DNA from: Hermetia illucens
Taxonomy: Eukaryota; Arthropoda; Insecta; Diptera; Stratiomyidae
Direction of reading: 5' to 3'
Assembly: GCF_905115235.1 (NCBI RefSeq)
Contig: NC_051850.1
Location: forward strand, 10,077,841-10,141,840
DNA: 64,000 nt
Shown: positions 1-11,704 of the stretch, piece after piece
Layout of the letters: each line of letters begins with the position of its first letter
How positions within the stretch are numbered: position 1 is the first letter of the stretch
Notes under the pieces: model-generated
Databases searched by the model: none
Told to the model about the DNA's origin: nothing
What the model saw: the letters and a program-made list of their open reading frames with translations, nothing else
Program-made: the position numbers and the translations under genes

Positions 1-783
1 ATACCTTCAAAATTTAATTTTAACTTGCTTCTGATTTTGCTATCTACTGGCTTATGATTTACTGCCAAGGCCTTGTTTTACTGGGGAAAGGAAATCAACC
101 GTCAGTTGAAACTGGAAAGCACCTATTACCCAGGATTCAACCTTCGCAGCAACATATTAGCACTTGAAGACCGTGCAACTCTCGGTACACAAGTCACACC
201 TTAACTTGGGATTTAATTACCGCTTAGCTTCAGGGTTCTCCTCTGATTCCCCAAAGGATTTTCTTTACTCGTCTCAATAGGGTCCTCTGACTTGAGACAG
301 TAGCAAAAGAAGGACTTCGCCGACGTAAGGGCCAAATAACAGCAAACCTGTTGACGGAAAATCTCGGAGCGCCAAGTTTTTCTTTACGCAATCCTATCAA
401 GGACTTACTTGTCCTTTCCCTCACTTTTTTAAGGTATATATGCATTTATATCCTAAATTCAAGCCAAATGACTCAAAATGCCCATTTTCAGTAGCTTTTC
501 CTCAAAATTAAATATCACAGTCAATTTTTCGGGAGTATATGCCAATCAATCAGCAAAAATTGTTCATTAGTATTATTATTACTTCTGGAATATCAAAATT
601 TTATCATTTCTCGCGTTTTCAAGATAAATAACGTTACCTTGATGATGGTAATGATACATGACCACATTTTCCCCCAAAATAAGAGTAAAAAGTTTACAAG
701 ACAAAGTTGCAAGAATACAGTGTTCGAGCGTTGACTCAAAACAGTGATTTTGTTAGTGCCAAGGATCTAGTTCGATTTAAAAT
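1..783. other. Unassigned upstream sequence
   Basis: No recognisable gene. An Arg/Lys-rich open frame of 71 codons lies on the minus strand at 230-445 with no family I recognise. The last 150 bases hold the promoter region of gene 1, but I see no clear TATA box there. Confidence 0.4.
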
Positions 784-1826
784 ATGGAAAGAAGTAAGGA
801 TAAAGATACTGGAATTAAGATAGCTCCGTCAAAGTAGAGGAAATTTCCCAAAGTGGAAGAACCGAAATTTCAAAGCAATTTAGAAGGAGAGCACATTATC
901 AGTGCCATGCTATCTTTGACCTTCTGGAGCAAGTATAAAAAATAAAATTCTTCGAATATTTCTTTCAGATACAAGAATCTTTTGGATAATTTCTATTCAC
1001 GTTATCCTGACCGTTTTCCTATCCCACGAGCAGCAATTTGATCCTTGCGAGAGCGCGGAGGATGGTGAAATGGTTCGTGGACCAATAAACTGTTCCCATT
1101 ATATAGTATGCGATGAAGACGAGCCATATCACGAATTCTGTCCTGATGGGTTGCTCTTCAATCCAGACATTCAGGATTGTGATGATCCTGACTACGTCGA
1201 CTGTGGCAACGAATATTACGATAGCGGAGAATATGAAGACTATGATGACTATTCAGAGGAGGAGGAGGAGGAAGAAGATGAAGAAGAAAGTCCTGAAAAT
1301 GAAGTTGATGATCGTGATAATGATGATCCTGGAAGTCCATGCCCACCGAATGACAATCCGACAAAAGTGGTGTTTGCTGCAAGTAAAACAAGCTGTTCCG
1401 AGTTTTTCCTTTGCTATCATGGTGTCGCGATTTCTATGCATTGCACGGACAGTCTTCACTTCAATTCGATAACGAAAAAATGTGATTTCCCAAGGAATGC
1501 AAACTGTCGAGTAAGTCGAATTTGCTATGGTGGAGTAACAACTCTACTGGTCCATCCCACTTTGTATCCTACTATACTATTTCTACCCCCGCTAAACCTC
1601 CGAGTAAAAAGGGTTTTTTTTTCCTTAGGTTGATGGTGATATCATTCCGAATGCACCTCCAAAATGTGATCGAAATGTATTCATGGAAGTTTATCCTCAT
1701 CCCACAAAGTGTGACTATTATTATTTCTGCCGGAAAGGATATCTGTCTATCCAGCAATGCCCGTTCTACTACTATTTCGATGCAGCGATGAGAACTTGCC
1801 GATATAGCAATGGTTATCAGTGCTAA
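784..1826 (+). CDS. Three-domain CBM14 peritrophin-like secreted protein (gene 1)
   Basis: Exons 784-793, 969-1510 and 1629-1826 join through GT-AG introns (phase 1, then phase 0) into a 249-residue protein. The start is the ATG at 784: its ten-base exon ends at a GTAAGG donor and restores the frame of a hydrophobic signal segment (about residues 6-24). Three six-cysteine CBM14 chitin-binding domains follow at about 30-82, 128-183 and 197-249, with the aromatic residues typical of the family (SHYIVC, SEFFLC, DYYYFC). Between domains 1 and 2 lies a very acidic Glu/Asp/Tyr linker (84-124) encoded partly by a GAG/GAA run. The stop follows the last cysteine directly. Seen: domains, splice sites, signal segment. 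Known: CBM14 proteins bind chitin in peritrophic matrix or cuticle. Inferred: secretion and a midgut or cuticle role. Gene 2 has the same exon plan. Confidence 0.82.
1255..1290 (+). repeat. GAG/GAA trinucleotide run coding Glu-rich linker
   Basis: Imperfect purine trinucleotide repeat inside exon 2 of gene 1. It encodes most of the Glu/Asp linker between CBM14 domains 1 and 2 and is a likely site of length polymorphism. Confidence 0.8.
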
Positions 1827-1884
1827 TTTTCGAGATGATTTTGTGTTTTCGATCTAAGGTGTAACCGTGTAAAGTGCCACATAC

Positions 1885-1899
1885 ATATATATATATATA
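1885..1899. repeat. (AT)n microsatellite
   Basis: Short alternating AT run about 60 bases downstream of the gene 1 stop codon. Confidence 0.85.
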
Positions 1900-2359
1900 A
1901 CCATCCCAACTTACAGCAATAAGGGATTTTCTTTTTTTCTAATATAAATAATGCCAAAACATTCGACTTATATCTATCTTTTGCTTAAGGACTAAACCGT
2001 TCTCAGTCAGCATCCATTTGAAAAAGAGCCGAACCGATTGGATCCTTCTGTTTGGGGTAAGCGACTAACTTTTAAAAAAAAGGACGACCCCTGGTTCATC
2101 CTGTTCCAAGGTAACTCATCAGATGCTGTCTCACCTCTGCGCTAGTTACAGCGTGATTGAAGGCAACTGCCACCCAAACTACTAATTTCAGACCTAAGTA
2201 TGACCGAAGCAAGCCTGTTCGTTTAAAGGTTAAAAATTTGCAATTGCAAGACGGCCTTCTTTTTAAAGAAAAATGTGCACTTAACCCAAGAGGCAGATGG
2301 ACCATAAAAATTGATTCGGTTCGTCATTAAATGGATACAGACTCAGGATCCCTCAGTTT
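1900..2359. other. Unassigned sequence
   Basis: Nothing recognised with confidence. The right part (from about 2096) may belong to the adjoining minus-strand Loa relic, but I cannot align it to a domain. Confidence 0.3.
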
Positions 2360-2990
2360 TCCAGGTTATCAGTTACTGATTTAAACGGTTGGTCAATTTT
2401 ACCCTTTCCCAGTCCACCCTATTACTCTACCATGTTTCAAATTTTCTATCGAAATGAAACTTCATTATCAAACTATCCCCCGGTATCAGTGATTCACCAA
2501 GAAAAGATTTCAATCTTCTTTCGGTCTAGGAAGCTCTTAGTCTCAGTGCTACCTCCAAACATTCTGAAGTTGAATTAATCCCAACAAGACCTCCAGAGTT
2601 GTCACTGGACATCTTCTCATAGCCCCAATTATGCACTGACAAGCAGTGCCTGAAATTATCAATTATCGGCCTCATTATTGCAGTATACACCCAGCGTAAC
2701 AGTTTCAGGGTTCACCTGACCTCTGTTTCTTGTTTAGCTACTATGCCGTGTAATCTGATGGACCCAAAGTGATGAAGCTTACGCAACCTAGCGGATATAC
2801 CATGGTAGCCTTGACTCGATTGATGTTCAGTCCCATCGTCCTGCAATGGTTGCTAGTAATCCTCGATCCCTTTTAGAATCCATCAGTTAGGGTGCTCTCA
2901 TATCTACCATTAAAGGTTAATACAATAGCCTTAGCCTTAGCCTTTCGAATAGTTCTAGGAAGGTAGCATCTACTCCAGATGGTAGAGTAG
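2360..2990 (-). mobile_element. Loa-clade LINE relic (RT thumb to RNase H region)
   Basis: Read on the minus strand, this stretch is a strongly diverged copy of the Loa-like element at 50.5-54.8 kb. Matching blocks include the segment around 2440-2500 (compare 51430-51490) and the one around 2690-2720 (compare 51780-51800, with 'attgcagtatacacccag' against 'attgcagtatatatccat'). No long open frame survives. It is an old, dead fragment covering the region from the end of reverse transcriptase into RNase H. Confidence 0.6.
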
Positions 2991-2994
2991 CAAA

Positions 2995-5126
2995 ATGACC
3001 AGAAGTCATGCAAAACTGTGGGTGCTAGTTCCTAAACAGAAGGTAGGTGAGAACGCCGTGAAAAGGAGTGGGGCCCGTATTAGCAAACCCTTTGGTGCCC
3101 AGCAACCGACCAAGAAGAAGAAAGTCTCTTCATCCAAGACAATTGACCCGCCGAAAATTCCAGAGAAAGGTGGCTATTCCTCGATCAGGGCCTTAATGTT
3201 AGCAAAAGGGGAAAAATTGGTATACCCTGAACAAAAAGAAGATCCACCTGGAAATAATCATTATTTACAAGAAAGGAGGTATATGTTAGCACCAATATCC
3301 TTCGTAAAGTGAAAGCAGATCCGGAATTGACAGATTCGGGTAGTGGTATAAGTCATACCAAGCGAACGCAGAAAGAGGACCTAAGGCTGGAACTAAATAA
3401 ATCCAGCGAGAAGCCAGTGAATAGTTTCGCGGAAGATGGAAAAGTTGCTTAGTGAGTCAGCAAAAGTGACAGCTTGAAAGCAAGAGATAATAATGGAGTA
3501 CAAGGACCTAGATAAGGTTACATCCAGGGAAGATGTCTATGTTGGACCAATTTAGCCTTAGCGGAATAGAAAACTACGCTATAAAAAGGCTGAAGAAATT
3601 ATATGAGGATAAATAAACCGCTTGTCTGCCATTGGAATTACCGGTTAAGCCGATTATCAAGATAAATCGAAAGCGTGCAAGAAGTATGGAAAAGAAGGTC
3701 TCTCTTGGGAGATTATACTATGCATATTGTCCAAAGGTAAATAGTTAGTGGGCGACCGGCACATTGCAGGTGATACAAAACAACCTCAACCATTCCATGC
3801 AGATGCTACTCTCGAGACTACTCTCTTCGAGAGCGAGAGTCACATGTGAATGCGGCGGTAATCTGCGAACCATATGGAAAGGCACATCTGGAAACTCTGT
3901 GGTATAGGCCAACCAATAGTATTCCTGGGAACCGGTTTTGTAAGGGTAAAAGGCAATAGTATCCGTATCTATCCTCCTAGTGCAACACAGTGGAGATGCT
4001 GGACAGGTTAGTCTCCAGAGACCAGAACTCGAAAATTATTGCCAACGATTTCAACGCATGAACCTTGAACTTGGGAAGCCGACTAATGAACATCAAGAGC
4101 CAAATCTTATTTGAAACCTTTGCGAAAGTGGACATTGTATTAGCCAATGTTGGGTAAGTACACCCCTTCTGAGGTAGACGGCCAAGCCCGATCTGACTTA
4201 TCTCAGTACCTCGTTGGCGAATGACGGTCTTGCGAGTCAATGAACGATAGACCATTTTTCTCGACATTAAAAACGGGGAGGTGACTATCAAATACGCAGC
4301 AGAAGCGGGTTGGCTAGTCTACTGGAGCTTTCGGAGAGGAGACGTTCCTGGCGGGTTGAGAAGGAGTTCACGACCAGAAAGGAATGGCCCCGGGAAAAGC
4401 GAGTCATCTATGTCAACAGGTCGCATGCAACTCTACAAGACCGCGATGGTGTTTCCACCACAGTAGGAAACCAAGCTACTGATGGAAACAGGAAATCTCA
4501 CTATTGAGATTATCGTGTCTGTGAGCGACTTTGTCAAAGGCCAGAAGGGAAATCAAATCATTGCAATATTACGGGAAAGTAAGTGGAATTGCTACAGGCA
4601 GCTGGGTGAACCCATCGCGTTCTACCCACAACATTGTAATGAACAAGACTTGTAAGCGAAAATCACCTCAAGTAACGTGCCGCCGAATCTTGTTCAAAAT
4701 AATTGTAGCTCTTTTCCTATAAGACGAAGATAGTGGACCTCAACCAACAGCTCAATAGGACGAATCCTCAATTCCCGGAGCGACTGAAGAAAAACTGCAT
4801 ATGAACTGTAGATGCTTTATGGATAATAATAGTCCGGGATTCGACTGCATCCCGAACGAAGCCCCGAAATTGGGTGCTGAAATCAAGTCCCCTGAGTTCA
4901 CAAGCTTATTTGAACCGTGCATGGTGGAAGGAGTGTTTCCAACCCCGTGGAAAAGGCAAAGGTTGGTCCGCTGCCAAACCCGCGAAATCTACTTGATGCA
5001 ACCTCTTCACAAAGCCTTATCTGTCTTTTAAACATTATGGGGAAGATGTTGGAGTGGGGGAAATACAACGGCTGCCTCCATTCTCTCTTCGATTCCTTCA
5101 GAAATTTCGATAACTTTTCCACCTAA
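2995..5126 (+). mobile_element. R1-clade LINE relic, ORF1 end through start of RT
   Basis: Degenerate plus-strand copy of the element that also lies at 46.24-47.66 kb. In order: a Lys-rich open frame (2995-3312) that may be ORF1 N-terminus; an ORF1 C-terminal block (about 3490-3620, with 'KDLDKVTSREDV'-like residues matching 46250-46300); the APE endonuclease (about 3770-4290, including 'SKIIANDFNA', the active-site GDFNA block with G changed to N); the endonuclease-RT linker; and the first RT block (about 4850-5050, 'LFEPCMVEGVFPTPWKRQRL'). The catalytic RT core and everything 3' of it are missing. Many stops and frameshifts show it cannot code. Assigning ORF1 to this copy rests on order and on shared sequence with the second copy. 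Confidence 0.7.
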
Positions 5127-6169
5127 TGTATCCTTTGAAGTGCCTTTCTCCTCTTGCACGTACAACGGGATATTAAAAAGGTCTACAATTGATACAACAC
5201 TTTTTGCTTTCTATCGCCTCCGATCAGTCCTCTACCTACATCAGAAGGAGCTTTCCTTTGTCTTTGATCCTCTCCCCACAGCAGTGGGCTGAAATTTAAG
5301 AGATTTAAGAGGCTCAGAAGATCATCATCTGCCTTTGCCTCTACCGAGAGTTGTGCCCCTCCCCAGACTGGCAAATTAAGGAATATGGTCGGAAATTATT
5401 CCACCCTGTCCTTTATCCTACTGGCCTCAGACTTGACTGATAACGTATGCCACTGAATGCAAGCTCGGCCCTCTACCCCTTATACATCTGCCGGACATTG
5501 AAATTTTCATAACTTCCCACTTCTCATGGATGAATATTTACTTCGGAAGGGATCCGCATAGCATAGCATCCCTTGACCCTACCTCGTGGCCTCTCCAAGG
5601 TTTTCTTCTTTTTGAGTTCGAGCTTGAGTTTCTTAGACCATTCCCTTCTTGTGGACTGGCCTTTGCTGCTCTCTCTTTTTCAGTTGAAGGACGTATATCC
5701 TGAACCTTGTTTAAGGCGAACTTTTGCTCCAGGCCTTCCTTCAGATATCGTAGATACCATTTGTCTACTGCTCATTTGAAAAAAAGGATAAATCCACACA
5801 ATTTCCACCCTGGGAACGGGTTTTCTGGATAATACCAACCAATGAGGAACCTCGATCTGGGATGACTAGCTCTGATCTCGCTACTGTGGTATAGGAATTA
5901 ATTGCTGCATAGGGGCGGAGTTTGAAGAGTCTTGTAGCAATACAATCAGCAGATAGTAAGATAACCTTATCATCAAATACACGAATCACTGAAGACGATG
6001 CCTGCGTTAATGAAGCGGCTTGCATATCCCTAGCTTTTTCCAATAAGTGAATGCTTTCACCTATTTGGCGAAGCGTCTTTAGCTGCTCAATGATGAAAGG
6101 CCCTCAAGGAAGAGTTTTGTTCCGAAGGGTACACCCTCCCTGACCCTTTCCCTTCAGCTCGATGCGGGG
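5127..6169. other. Unassigned sequence
   Basis: No gene or element recognised. Short C/T-rich open frames (such as 5573-5779) resemble no family I can name. Confidence 0.35.
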
Positions 6170-7270
6170 GAAATGGCTTTGAACTTAGATCGAGTGAGGG
6201 CCCAGTCAACGCCCTCTGTCATAGCTGAAGAGAGAAGGCTTATACGGAAATATGTGGCAGTTGTGAAGCGCATACAGTCTTCCACCTTCGTCCACAAAAA
6301 TTTCAGCAAAGGAGTATTACCTTCTACATTCTGACATGATTAGCAAAAGCACATAAGGAAAAGAGAGGCATCCTATGGGAACACCGTGCTGCAGATAGTG
6401 TTGTTCAGACGGAAAACGAAGGCTGGCACAATCCTCGTTGAGTTTGATAAATTTGAAGGCAAATGGCAGGAATTCATTCTGAAAGGCAGAGGGATTAATA
6501 GGGAAAAGATATCCTTCTGGCGTAGAGTATATTTGCTATTTGGAAATTAGGGATCTTCACTTTCCCACCACATCAAAATGGAAAAGGTTATCACGCGTGA
6601 GTGAACATAGGCAGCTAACACCCAGATAGAATTCAAATCTCCAAATTTTTGGGGTCGAAAACACGTTGTAATGGAAAGTCCCGAACATTACTCGATGAAA
6701 CTTCCTGGCAACAGAAAAATCCGATTTAATCAGGTAAGATAAATTAATGGACCAGATTCAAGAGACCTTAGTGGTTAGAACTGCTGCTCCCCATGGTTTC
6801 TTCGAGTGAACAATTTGTTGACAGCTGGTTAAAGTTAAAATTAGCCAAAGGGACACTTGGCTAGAAATCGTGAAAACGACGATGAATGCAACCGCACCGT
6901 AAAGTGCATTCAATATATACTGAACGAGGCGGAAGAGAGAATCAAACTCGGTTTCAAACCCAATCTATTAGCTGGAGGAGAACAATCAAATGAATGGGAT
7001 ACAAGTATCCCAACCAAAAAGTGTTACTGTAAACTGTGGACATACGCCTCCAATCGACAGGAGATCTGATAAGAGGACAGAATGCCACTGATATGGGCTG
7101 TTAACTCATAGATTGACTTGTTACGAGAAGGAGAATTGCGTTCTCTGCAGGGATCATGCCGTGTCATACTACGGATACGGATAACCTGATCGGGATCTTA
7201 CACACGGAATCACGAATTGCTAGGGAATTTGCTACGGCGATAAAAGCGGACCTAGTACTAATCTGAAATA
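6170..7270 (+). mobile_element. R1-clade LINE ORF1 (gag-like) relic
   Basis: The block 6190-6320 translates to a segment very like the ORF1 coiled region at 16500-16718 on the other strand ('AEERRLIRKYVAVVKR' here against 'AEEQRLIRKCATVVKR'). Next comes a gag-type block about 6400-6560 ('RRKTKAGTILVEFDK'). At about 7100-7170 a Cys/His-rich stretch ('HRLTCYEKENCVLC') looks like the last zinc knuckle. A trace of endonuclease start follows at about 7200-7260 ('SRIAREFATAIKADLVLI'). Frames are interrupted throughout. It may be the 5' part of the same insertion as 7985-10161. That is inference from order and orientation. Confidence 0.55.
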
Positions 7271-7984
7271 GTACGGGAACAAGAACCCAACTTCGAGACG
7301 GTACTCGATTTCAGGTTCAAACACAAGATCAAGGGTATGGCCCGAAAAAGCTACATACGAAAAATTCATTTTCCTGCATATTGCTTGAATTTTTATGGTG
7401 AAAGAAAAGCATTGCACAAGTTGCACCTTCTATGATCACTTGCACGTGAAAAATTTAGCATATTTACTCTAGTGTTAGTAGCGTGTATGTAATGCAATGA
7501 ATTGGCGTGCGACCACGTGGTTGTGAGCACATGACTTCAAGCATAGCTGTTTATGATTTCCACATGGGATATATCTGCTTTTCATAAGAAAATCATCGAG
7601 ACACCATTGACGACCAACCAACGCGGCAATACATGAACCACAAAGACTGCCAGGCAGGTACGAGGCAGGTAACTGGCCCATGGTCCATGAAACACGCAAT
7701 GACATTCCGTACCCGCAGAAACTTTATTTACTCTCCTGTGTGTAGTTTTTTTTGGAATAGCTTTGTTTTGATCAAGTCTTTATGGTTAACGTTTTCCAGA
7801 GGACGTCTAGAGTACTAGAGGGCGAATCCTGATGGAAGGAGGCGCTAATATTAGTTGGAGGAGATGTTAATGTTAGGGTACTCGATTGGGCGTGCTTCAT
7901 ACACATAAATTGCAGAAAGATATGGATACTAGAAATGTCAAGTTATAGAAGGCATCTCAGCAACTATCTGTCATCGCGCTCAGA
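7271..7984. other. Unassigned sequence
   Basis: Lies between ORF1-like and ORF2-like R1-clade remains, where the endonuclease should be, but I recognise no endonuclease motif. It could be a diverged or replaced segment. Confidence 0.3.
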
Positions 7985-9969
7985 GTAGTGGACGCTATGT
8001 TTCAGGTACATGCTGAACGACGCTCTCCCCGCCCGTGGTGGAGGAACATCAGCTGACTCAATCATAAACTCAGTTATGGACGTGATCATCATCTTCAGAA
8101 CTCTCTGGAAGGCAGTCAGCCAGGACACGCCTTCTATGTGCTGGTGGACAGCGACAATAACAGAACTACGAAAGGAGTGTTGTATGCTTCTTCCATTGGC
8201 GCAAAGCTCAAACAACCGAGGCACGTACCAGAATGAAAAATTAAGCAACGGCATAAATAAAAGCAAAATCAATGACCAACGAGGTGGTTATAAACTGGCC
8301 AACAGAAAAATCTAGGGCTCTGTATAAACCCCGTTCACCTCCGTATCCTGTTTAGATTGATGTCAATAGTATCCAAAGCACCGAGGATTCTTCACTTTTT
8401 TCCATAAAATAGCTGAAAGGGGCAGTTCATTCTATGAAAAAAAGAATAGTGCCAGACAGACCATATCATTACAGGGGTACACAAATTGGTTTACCCTTCC
8501 CCGAAGGAAGGTATTTGTTCTTGTCACTGGAAAGTGCATCAGCGCACGTTGACCAGCAAACGGAAAAGATGTTAGTTGACTTCTGCATAACAACCACTCT
8601 GTATGCTTGATGCGGCCTGGAAGGTTCCCCAAAAACTCATCAGGAGTACACCCGCTGAATCGATACGTGCAGCCGGGGATTTATCACCAAGTCAGTTTAG
8701 AGCAGGGAGATCCACCGTGAATACCGTTATGGAGGCGGTTGATGCGGTTTATCGAATTGATGCAGACAGCCGCCGATCTCGACAAGTTGTCCTCCTCGTA
8801 GCGCTTGAGGCCAGAAATAATTTCACTTCCGTAAGAATGATGAGCTTCTTGCGGATATTCAGAGATTATCTGAGAAGCCACTCCCGACTCTACGAGATGC
8901 TAGAGGTCCAGAGAGGATGGAAAGAACGTCGGGAGTAGCACAGGAATCCATCCTAGGGCCGAACCTCTGGAACGATTTCTACGATTATCTACGAAGACTC
9001 GACATGCCAGAAGAATCGCCTCTGGCCGGATATGCAAATGACGTTGCGACACTTCCTGCAGGGCACGCTGTTGAATAGACGCAAAGCAAACTTACCAAAT
9101 TGATACGATGCGTAAGCGGATGGATGACTGCCTTGCTCTGGAGAAAACCAAAGTAATCATCTTGACAACAAAGGAAATCTTGACCATGCGTCCCATATCG
9201 ATAGGCGAGCTGATTGTAGAGTCAAAATCAACGGTTAAGTACCGAGGATTGACGTCGGTTAGAAAATGAACTTTTTAGAGTAAACCAAAGCAGCAGAAGC
9301 AGGGCTGCAGCTGGAGTTTTGACCTTAGACCGTTGGGCTCGGGAACTTTTAAGGTCCTACATCAACCTGCAGACATCTTCTTATGAGTGAACTGCAGGCC
9401 ATTTTTGTAGGGGGCGCCTGCATTTTGCGCTGTCTTAGATCCGGCTGCATTGTTATCACGGGAGTGATCCTCCTTACGCTCCTTGCTAACGAACATAAAG
9501 CTATGTACAGGCGCGAAGGAAAAGACGCACGGGATGAGGCAGCTCTTGAAGAAGGCCAACGTACACTAATTAAGAGGCAACTCTCTTAGCAAAGTTAGCC
9601 AACTGGGGGATGAGCTGCGCGGGCCATTGTCAATTTAAATTCGCGCCTGAATGGAAAGCATGGTGAAGCTGTTATTCTCCTATCTACCTTCTAAACAGGC
9701 ATGGAGGATACCAGTCTGACCTGAACGAAATTGGGAAGGGACTATCTTCTGATTGTGTTTTCTGTAGTAGTAGCGGGGACCGCGCCGATCGCACATTTTT
9801 TCTTGTGGAGGGTGCAATGGTACTTGTCAGTAACTTTTTTCAGACACAGAGAAGGACTGTCTAGACAATGTGGTCAGAGAAATGCTTAGGGCGCCGGCAG
9901 ATGGACCCATATTACGATCGGGTTCTTCTTGATACGAAGAAGATTAAGCTCCATCCATGAAGGGATCCT
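7985..9969 (+). mobile_element. R1-clade LINE ORF2 relic (linker, RT, C-terminus)
   Basis: The endonuclease-RT linker is at 7990-8310 ('MCWWTATITELRKEC'). About 290 unrecognised bases follow, and the RT resumes at 8603 ('FRAGRSTV'-like 'QFRAGRSTVNTVMEAVDAVY'). The QG-SILGP block is at about 8940-8980 and the catalytic box near 9035 reads YAND instead of YADD. The thumb and C-terminal region run to about 9960, with Cys/His residues near 9760-9810 ('DCVFC'). The missing first RT blocks and the altered catalytic box mean the copy is dead. Closest relatives in this window are 14.1-15.3 kb (-) and 23.0-24.5 kb (+). Confidence 0.75.
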
Positions 9970-10161
9970 ATAATAAGAGGATTCCTCGAACTAATAATTA
10001 CCTTCCCCGTCTTCACAGCCGTTCGTGAAAGGAACTCCTGGACTTGAAGGCTCTCTAAAGCTAGCCCGAAGTAAGGTATTCCAGGCTAGTTCTTTGGCTA
10101 CGGGAAGGTGTTTTGTTGGTAATTCAAACGAAATGCATTCACCAGTCGTGCCTAAAAAAAA
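9970..10161 (+). mobile_element. R1-clade LINE 3' UTR and A-rich end
   Basis: Aligns with the 3' UTR of the copies at 24580-24835 (+) and 12905-13190 (-), sharing stretches such as 'ccaggctagttctttggc' against 'ccaggctagctctctgac'. It ends in a short A run at 10153-10161, the expected 3' end of the insertion. Confidence 0.6.
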
Positions 10162-10270
10162 ACGTTGTTTGCTTGACACAGCGAAGAAGGTCCTCGAAGC
10201 GCTCATCAAGAGGAGACTTGTTGAAGTGATATATGCTATTGGGAACTTATCCCCAAGGTAATTGGGTTTT
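10162..10270 (+). mobile_element. R1-clade LINE RT fragment
   Basis: About 100 bases directly after the A-rich 3' end of the previous copy encode an RT block ('KVLEALIKRRLVEVIYAIGN') matching 'KVLEKLIRNRLAGAIRAVG' in the minus-strand copy near 15 kb. It is a separate tiny fragment that belongs upstream in a normal element, so it marks a second copy or a rearrangement. Confidence 0.6.
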
Positions 10271-10663
10271 ACAGCAACGAGATCCAGAGTGGTCGGGAGG
10301 TCGTGAGTGTGAAGTGTAGAAAACTCAAAAGAGGTGGTTACTCGTAACGAACGATGTGTGGCAACCGTCCTTGGAAAACGAGTCCAGAGGCAGATGGATT
10401 TTTCGGCTCATCAAAAAGTTAAGTCTGTGGCTGAATCGAAAACATGATAATGTTGATTATTGAGGCCAGATTCAGTCTTACCTAAACGAGATCTTTTCGA
10501 TCGATCGGTCGATCCCCTGAGTGTGTATTTCACAATGGAGCTTGTTATCTCAACGCAGGACTGATCCATTAAACGAGAAGCAAAGATGCTTATTTTTTTA
10601 GATTTTTTCAAATTGTTTTTCCTTTTAAGTATGAAATTCCTGCCCTTACATTCTAGACCTTAA
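10271..10663. other. Intergenic sequence
   Basis: Nothing recognised apart from a small GATC-rich patch near 10500 ('gatcgatcggtcgatc'). Confidence 0.4.
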
Positions 10664-10669
10664 TTTATT
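10664..10669 (-). terminator. Candidate polyadenylation signal of gene 2
   Basis: AATAAA on the minus strand about 130 bases past the gene 2 stop. An AATAAG variant lies closer, near 10750, so the true 3' end is uncertain. Confidence 0.4.
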
Positions 10670-10800
10670 CTTAACTTAGATTTACATGAAACATATCCTT
10701 ACATCGATTGAAAGAAGCACCAAGGATCAAAATTACACTCTCCTTATTTTTGTAGCCCTATATTGAATTACAAACGCAAGAATTGAATTCAGGAGGTAGA

Positions 10801-11704
10801 TCAATTAGTTTGCTGACGACGTTTCTTCATTTTTTTGGAACTGCTCTTGTATTTAGCTCTGTCGTCCTCTGGATCACTGATACACTTGGCTCGATTCTTC
10901 CATTGACAAGACTGTGTTTCCACGTCCCAATGATGATAAAAGGGACACTGCTGGAGCGATACATACCCATTGATGCAATAATAGAAGTAATCACATTCGC
11001 TGGGATGCGGAATTAGGTCCTTACCGTGCGCAGGACACCGTGGTTTTGGCGGTTGTATCTATAAACAATAAACTCTGGGTTATACCACGCCTTCCAAATA
11101 GACTAGACGAGTACACCGCTTACCGAACACTTAGCCTTGCTCGGGAAGTCGCATCGATTCTTTTTCGGATTCCAATGTAGTTCAGTGATACACTCCTGTT
11201 TGAAGGCTCGTCCATGGTAGCATAGGTAATAATGCCGGCAGTTTACCTTGCTCGGTAAAAAGGTGACGAATGTAGTATCATGACTGGGACAATCGACAGG
11301 TTCCTCATCGAAAGGGGAGTTGTCATCGTCCTGAATCACACAGTTGACATTCGATGGAAGGTCACAAATGCCCTTCTTGGTATTGAACCACATACCCTGC
11401 GGACAATATACTGATGTTGCAGCCCCTGTGTGGTCACAGAAGTAGAACTTCTCGCAGGCTTTTGGATCCGCTATGAAGCTGCCGTAATCATCAACCGTGC
11501 AATGCACTTCGGCATTAACACGCGACTGAACGAACCATTGAACCGATATCCAAATGATCCATCCTAAGGGAAGAATAAATCAGGAGTTATCCCAGGATGG
11601 AAGCACTTGAACTATGTAGAACCAGGCTAGGGACCTATTCAGTAATAAGCCTAGAGCCCCGTCCTGGTACTACCCCACGCCTTCCACTCACCAACTTTCA
11701 ACAT
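10801..11704 (-). CDS. Three-domain CBM14 peritrophin-like secreted protein (gene 2)
   Basis: Minus-strand exons 11704-11692, 11563-11124 and 11058-10801 join into 236 residues. The ATG at 11704 starts a 13-base exon with a GTGAGT donor (phase 1); the second intron (11123-11059) is phase 0 with a GTAAGC donor. This is the same plan as gene 1. Residues about 5-22 form a signal peptide. CBM14 domains lie at about 26-79, 96-150 and 159-210, each with six cysteines and aromatic blocks such as 'CEKFYFC', 'CRHYYLC' and 'CDYFYYC'. Domain 3 closely resembles that of gene 1 ('GYVSLQQCPFYHHWD' against 'GYLSIQQCPFYYYFD'). It differs from gene 1 in lacking the long acidic linker (a short Asp/Glu stretch at 83-92 remains) and in having a Lys/Arg-rich tail (218-232). 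A possible TATA-like 'gatatatt' lies about 105 bases upstream of the start. Role inferred: a secreted chitin-binding matrix protein. Confidence 0.82.

Noticed and set aside
1113-1472. 119-codon plus-strand frame in gene 1 (Met/Lys/Ile-rich)
   Set aside because: Shifted frame of the CBM14 exon; its Lys-rich run is the acidic linker read out of frame.
10490-10520. GATC-rich near-palindrome
   Set aside because: Too short and isolated to assign a role.
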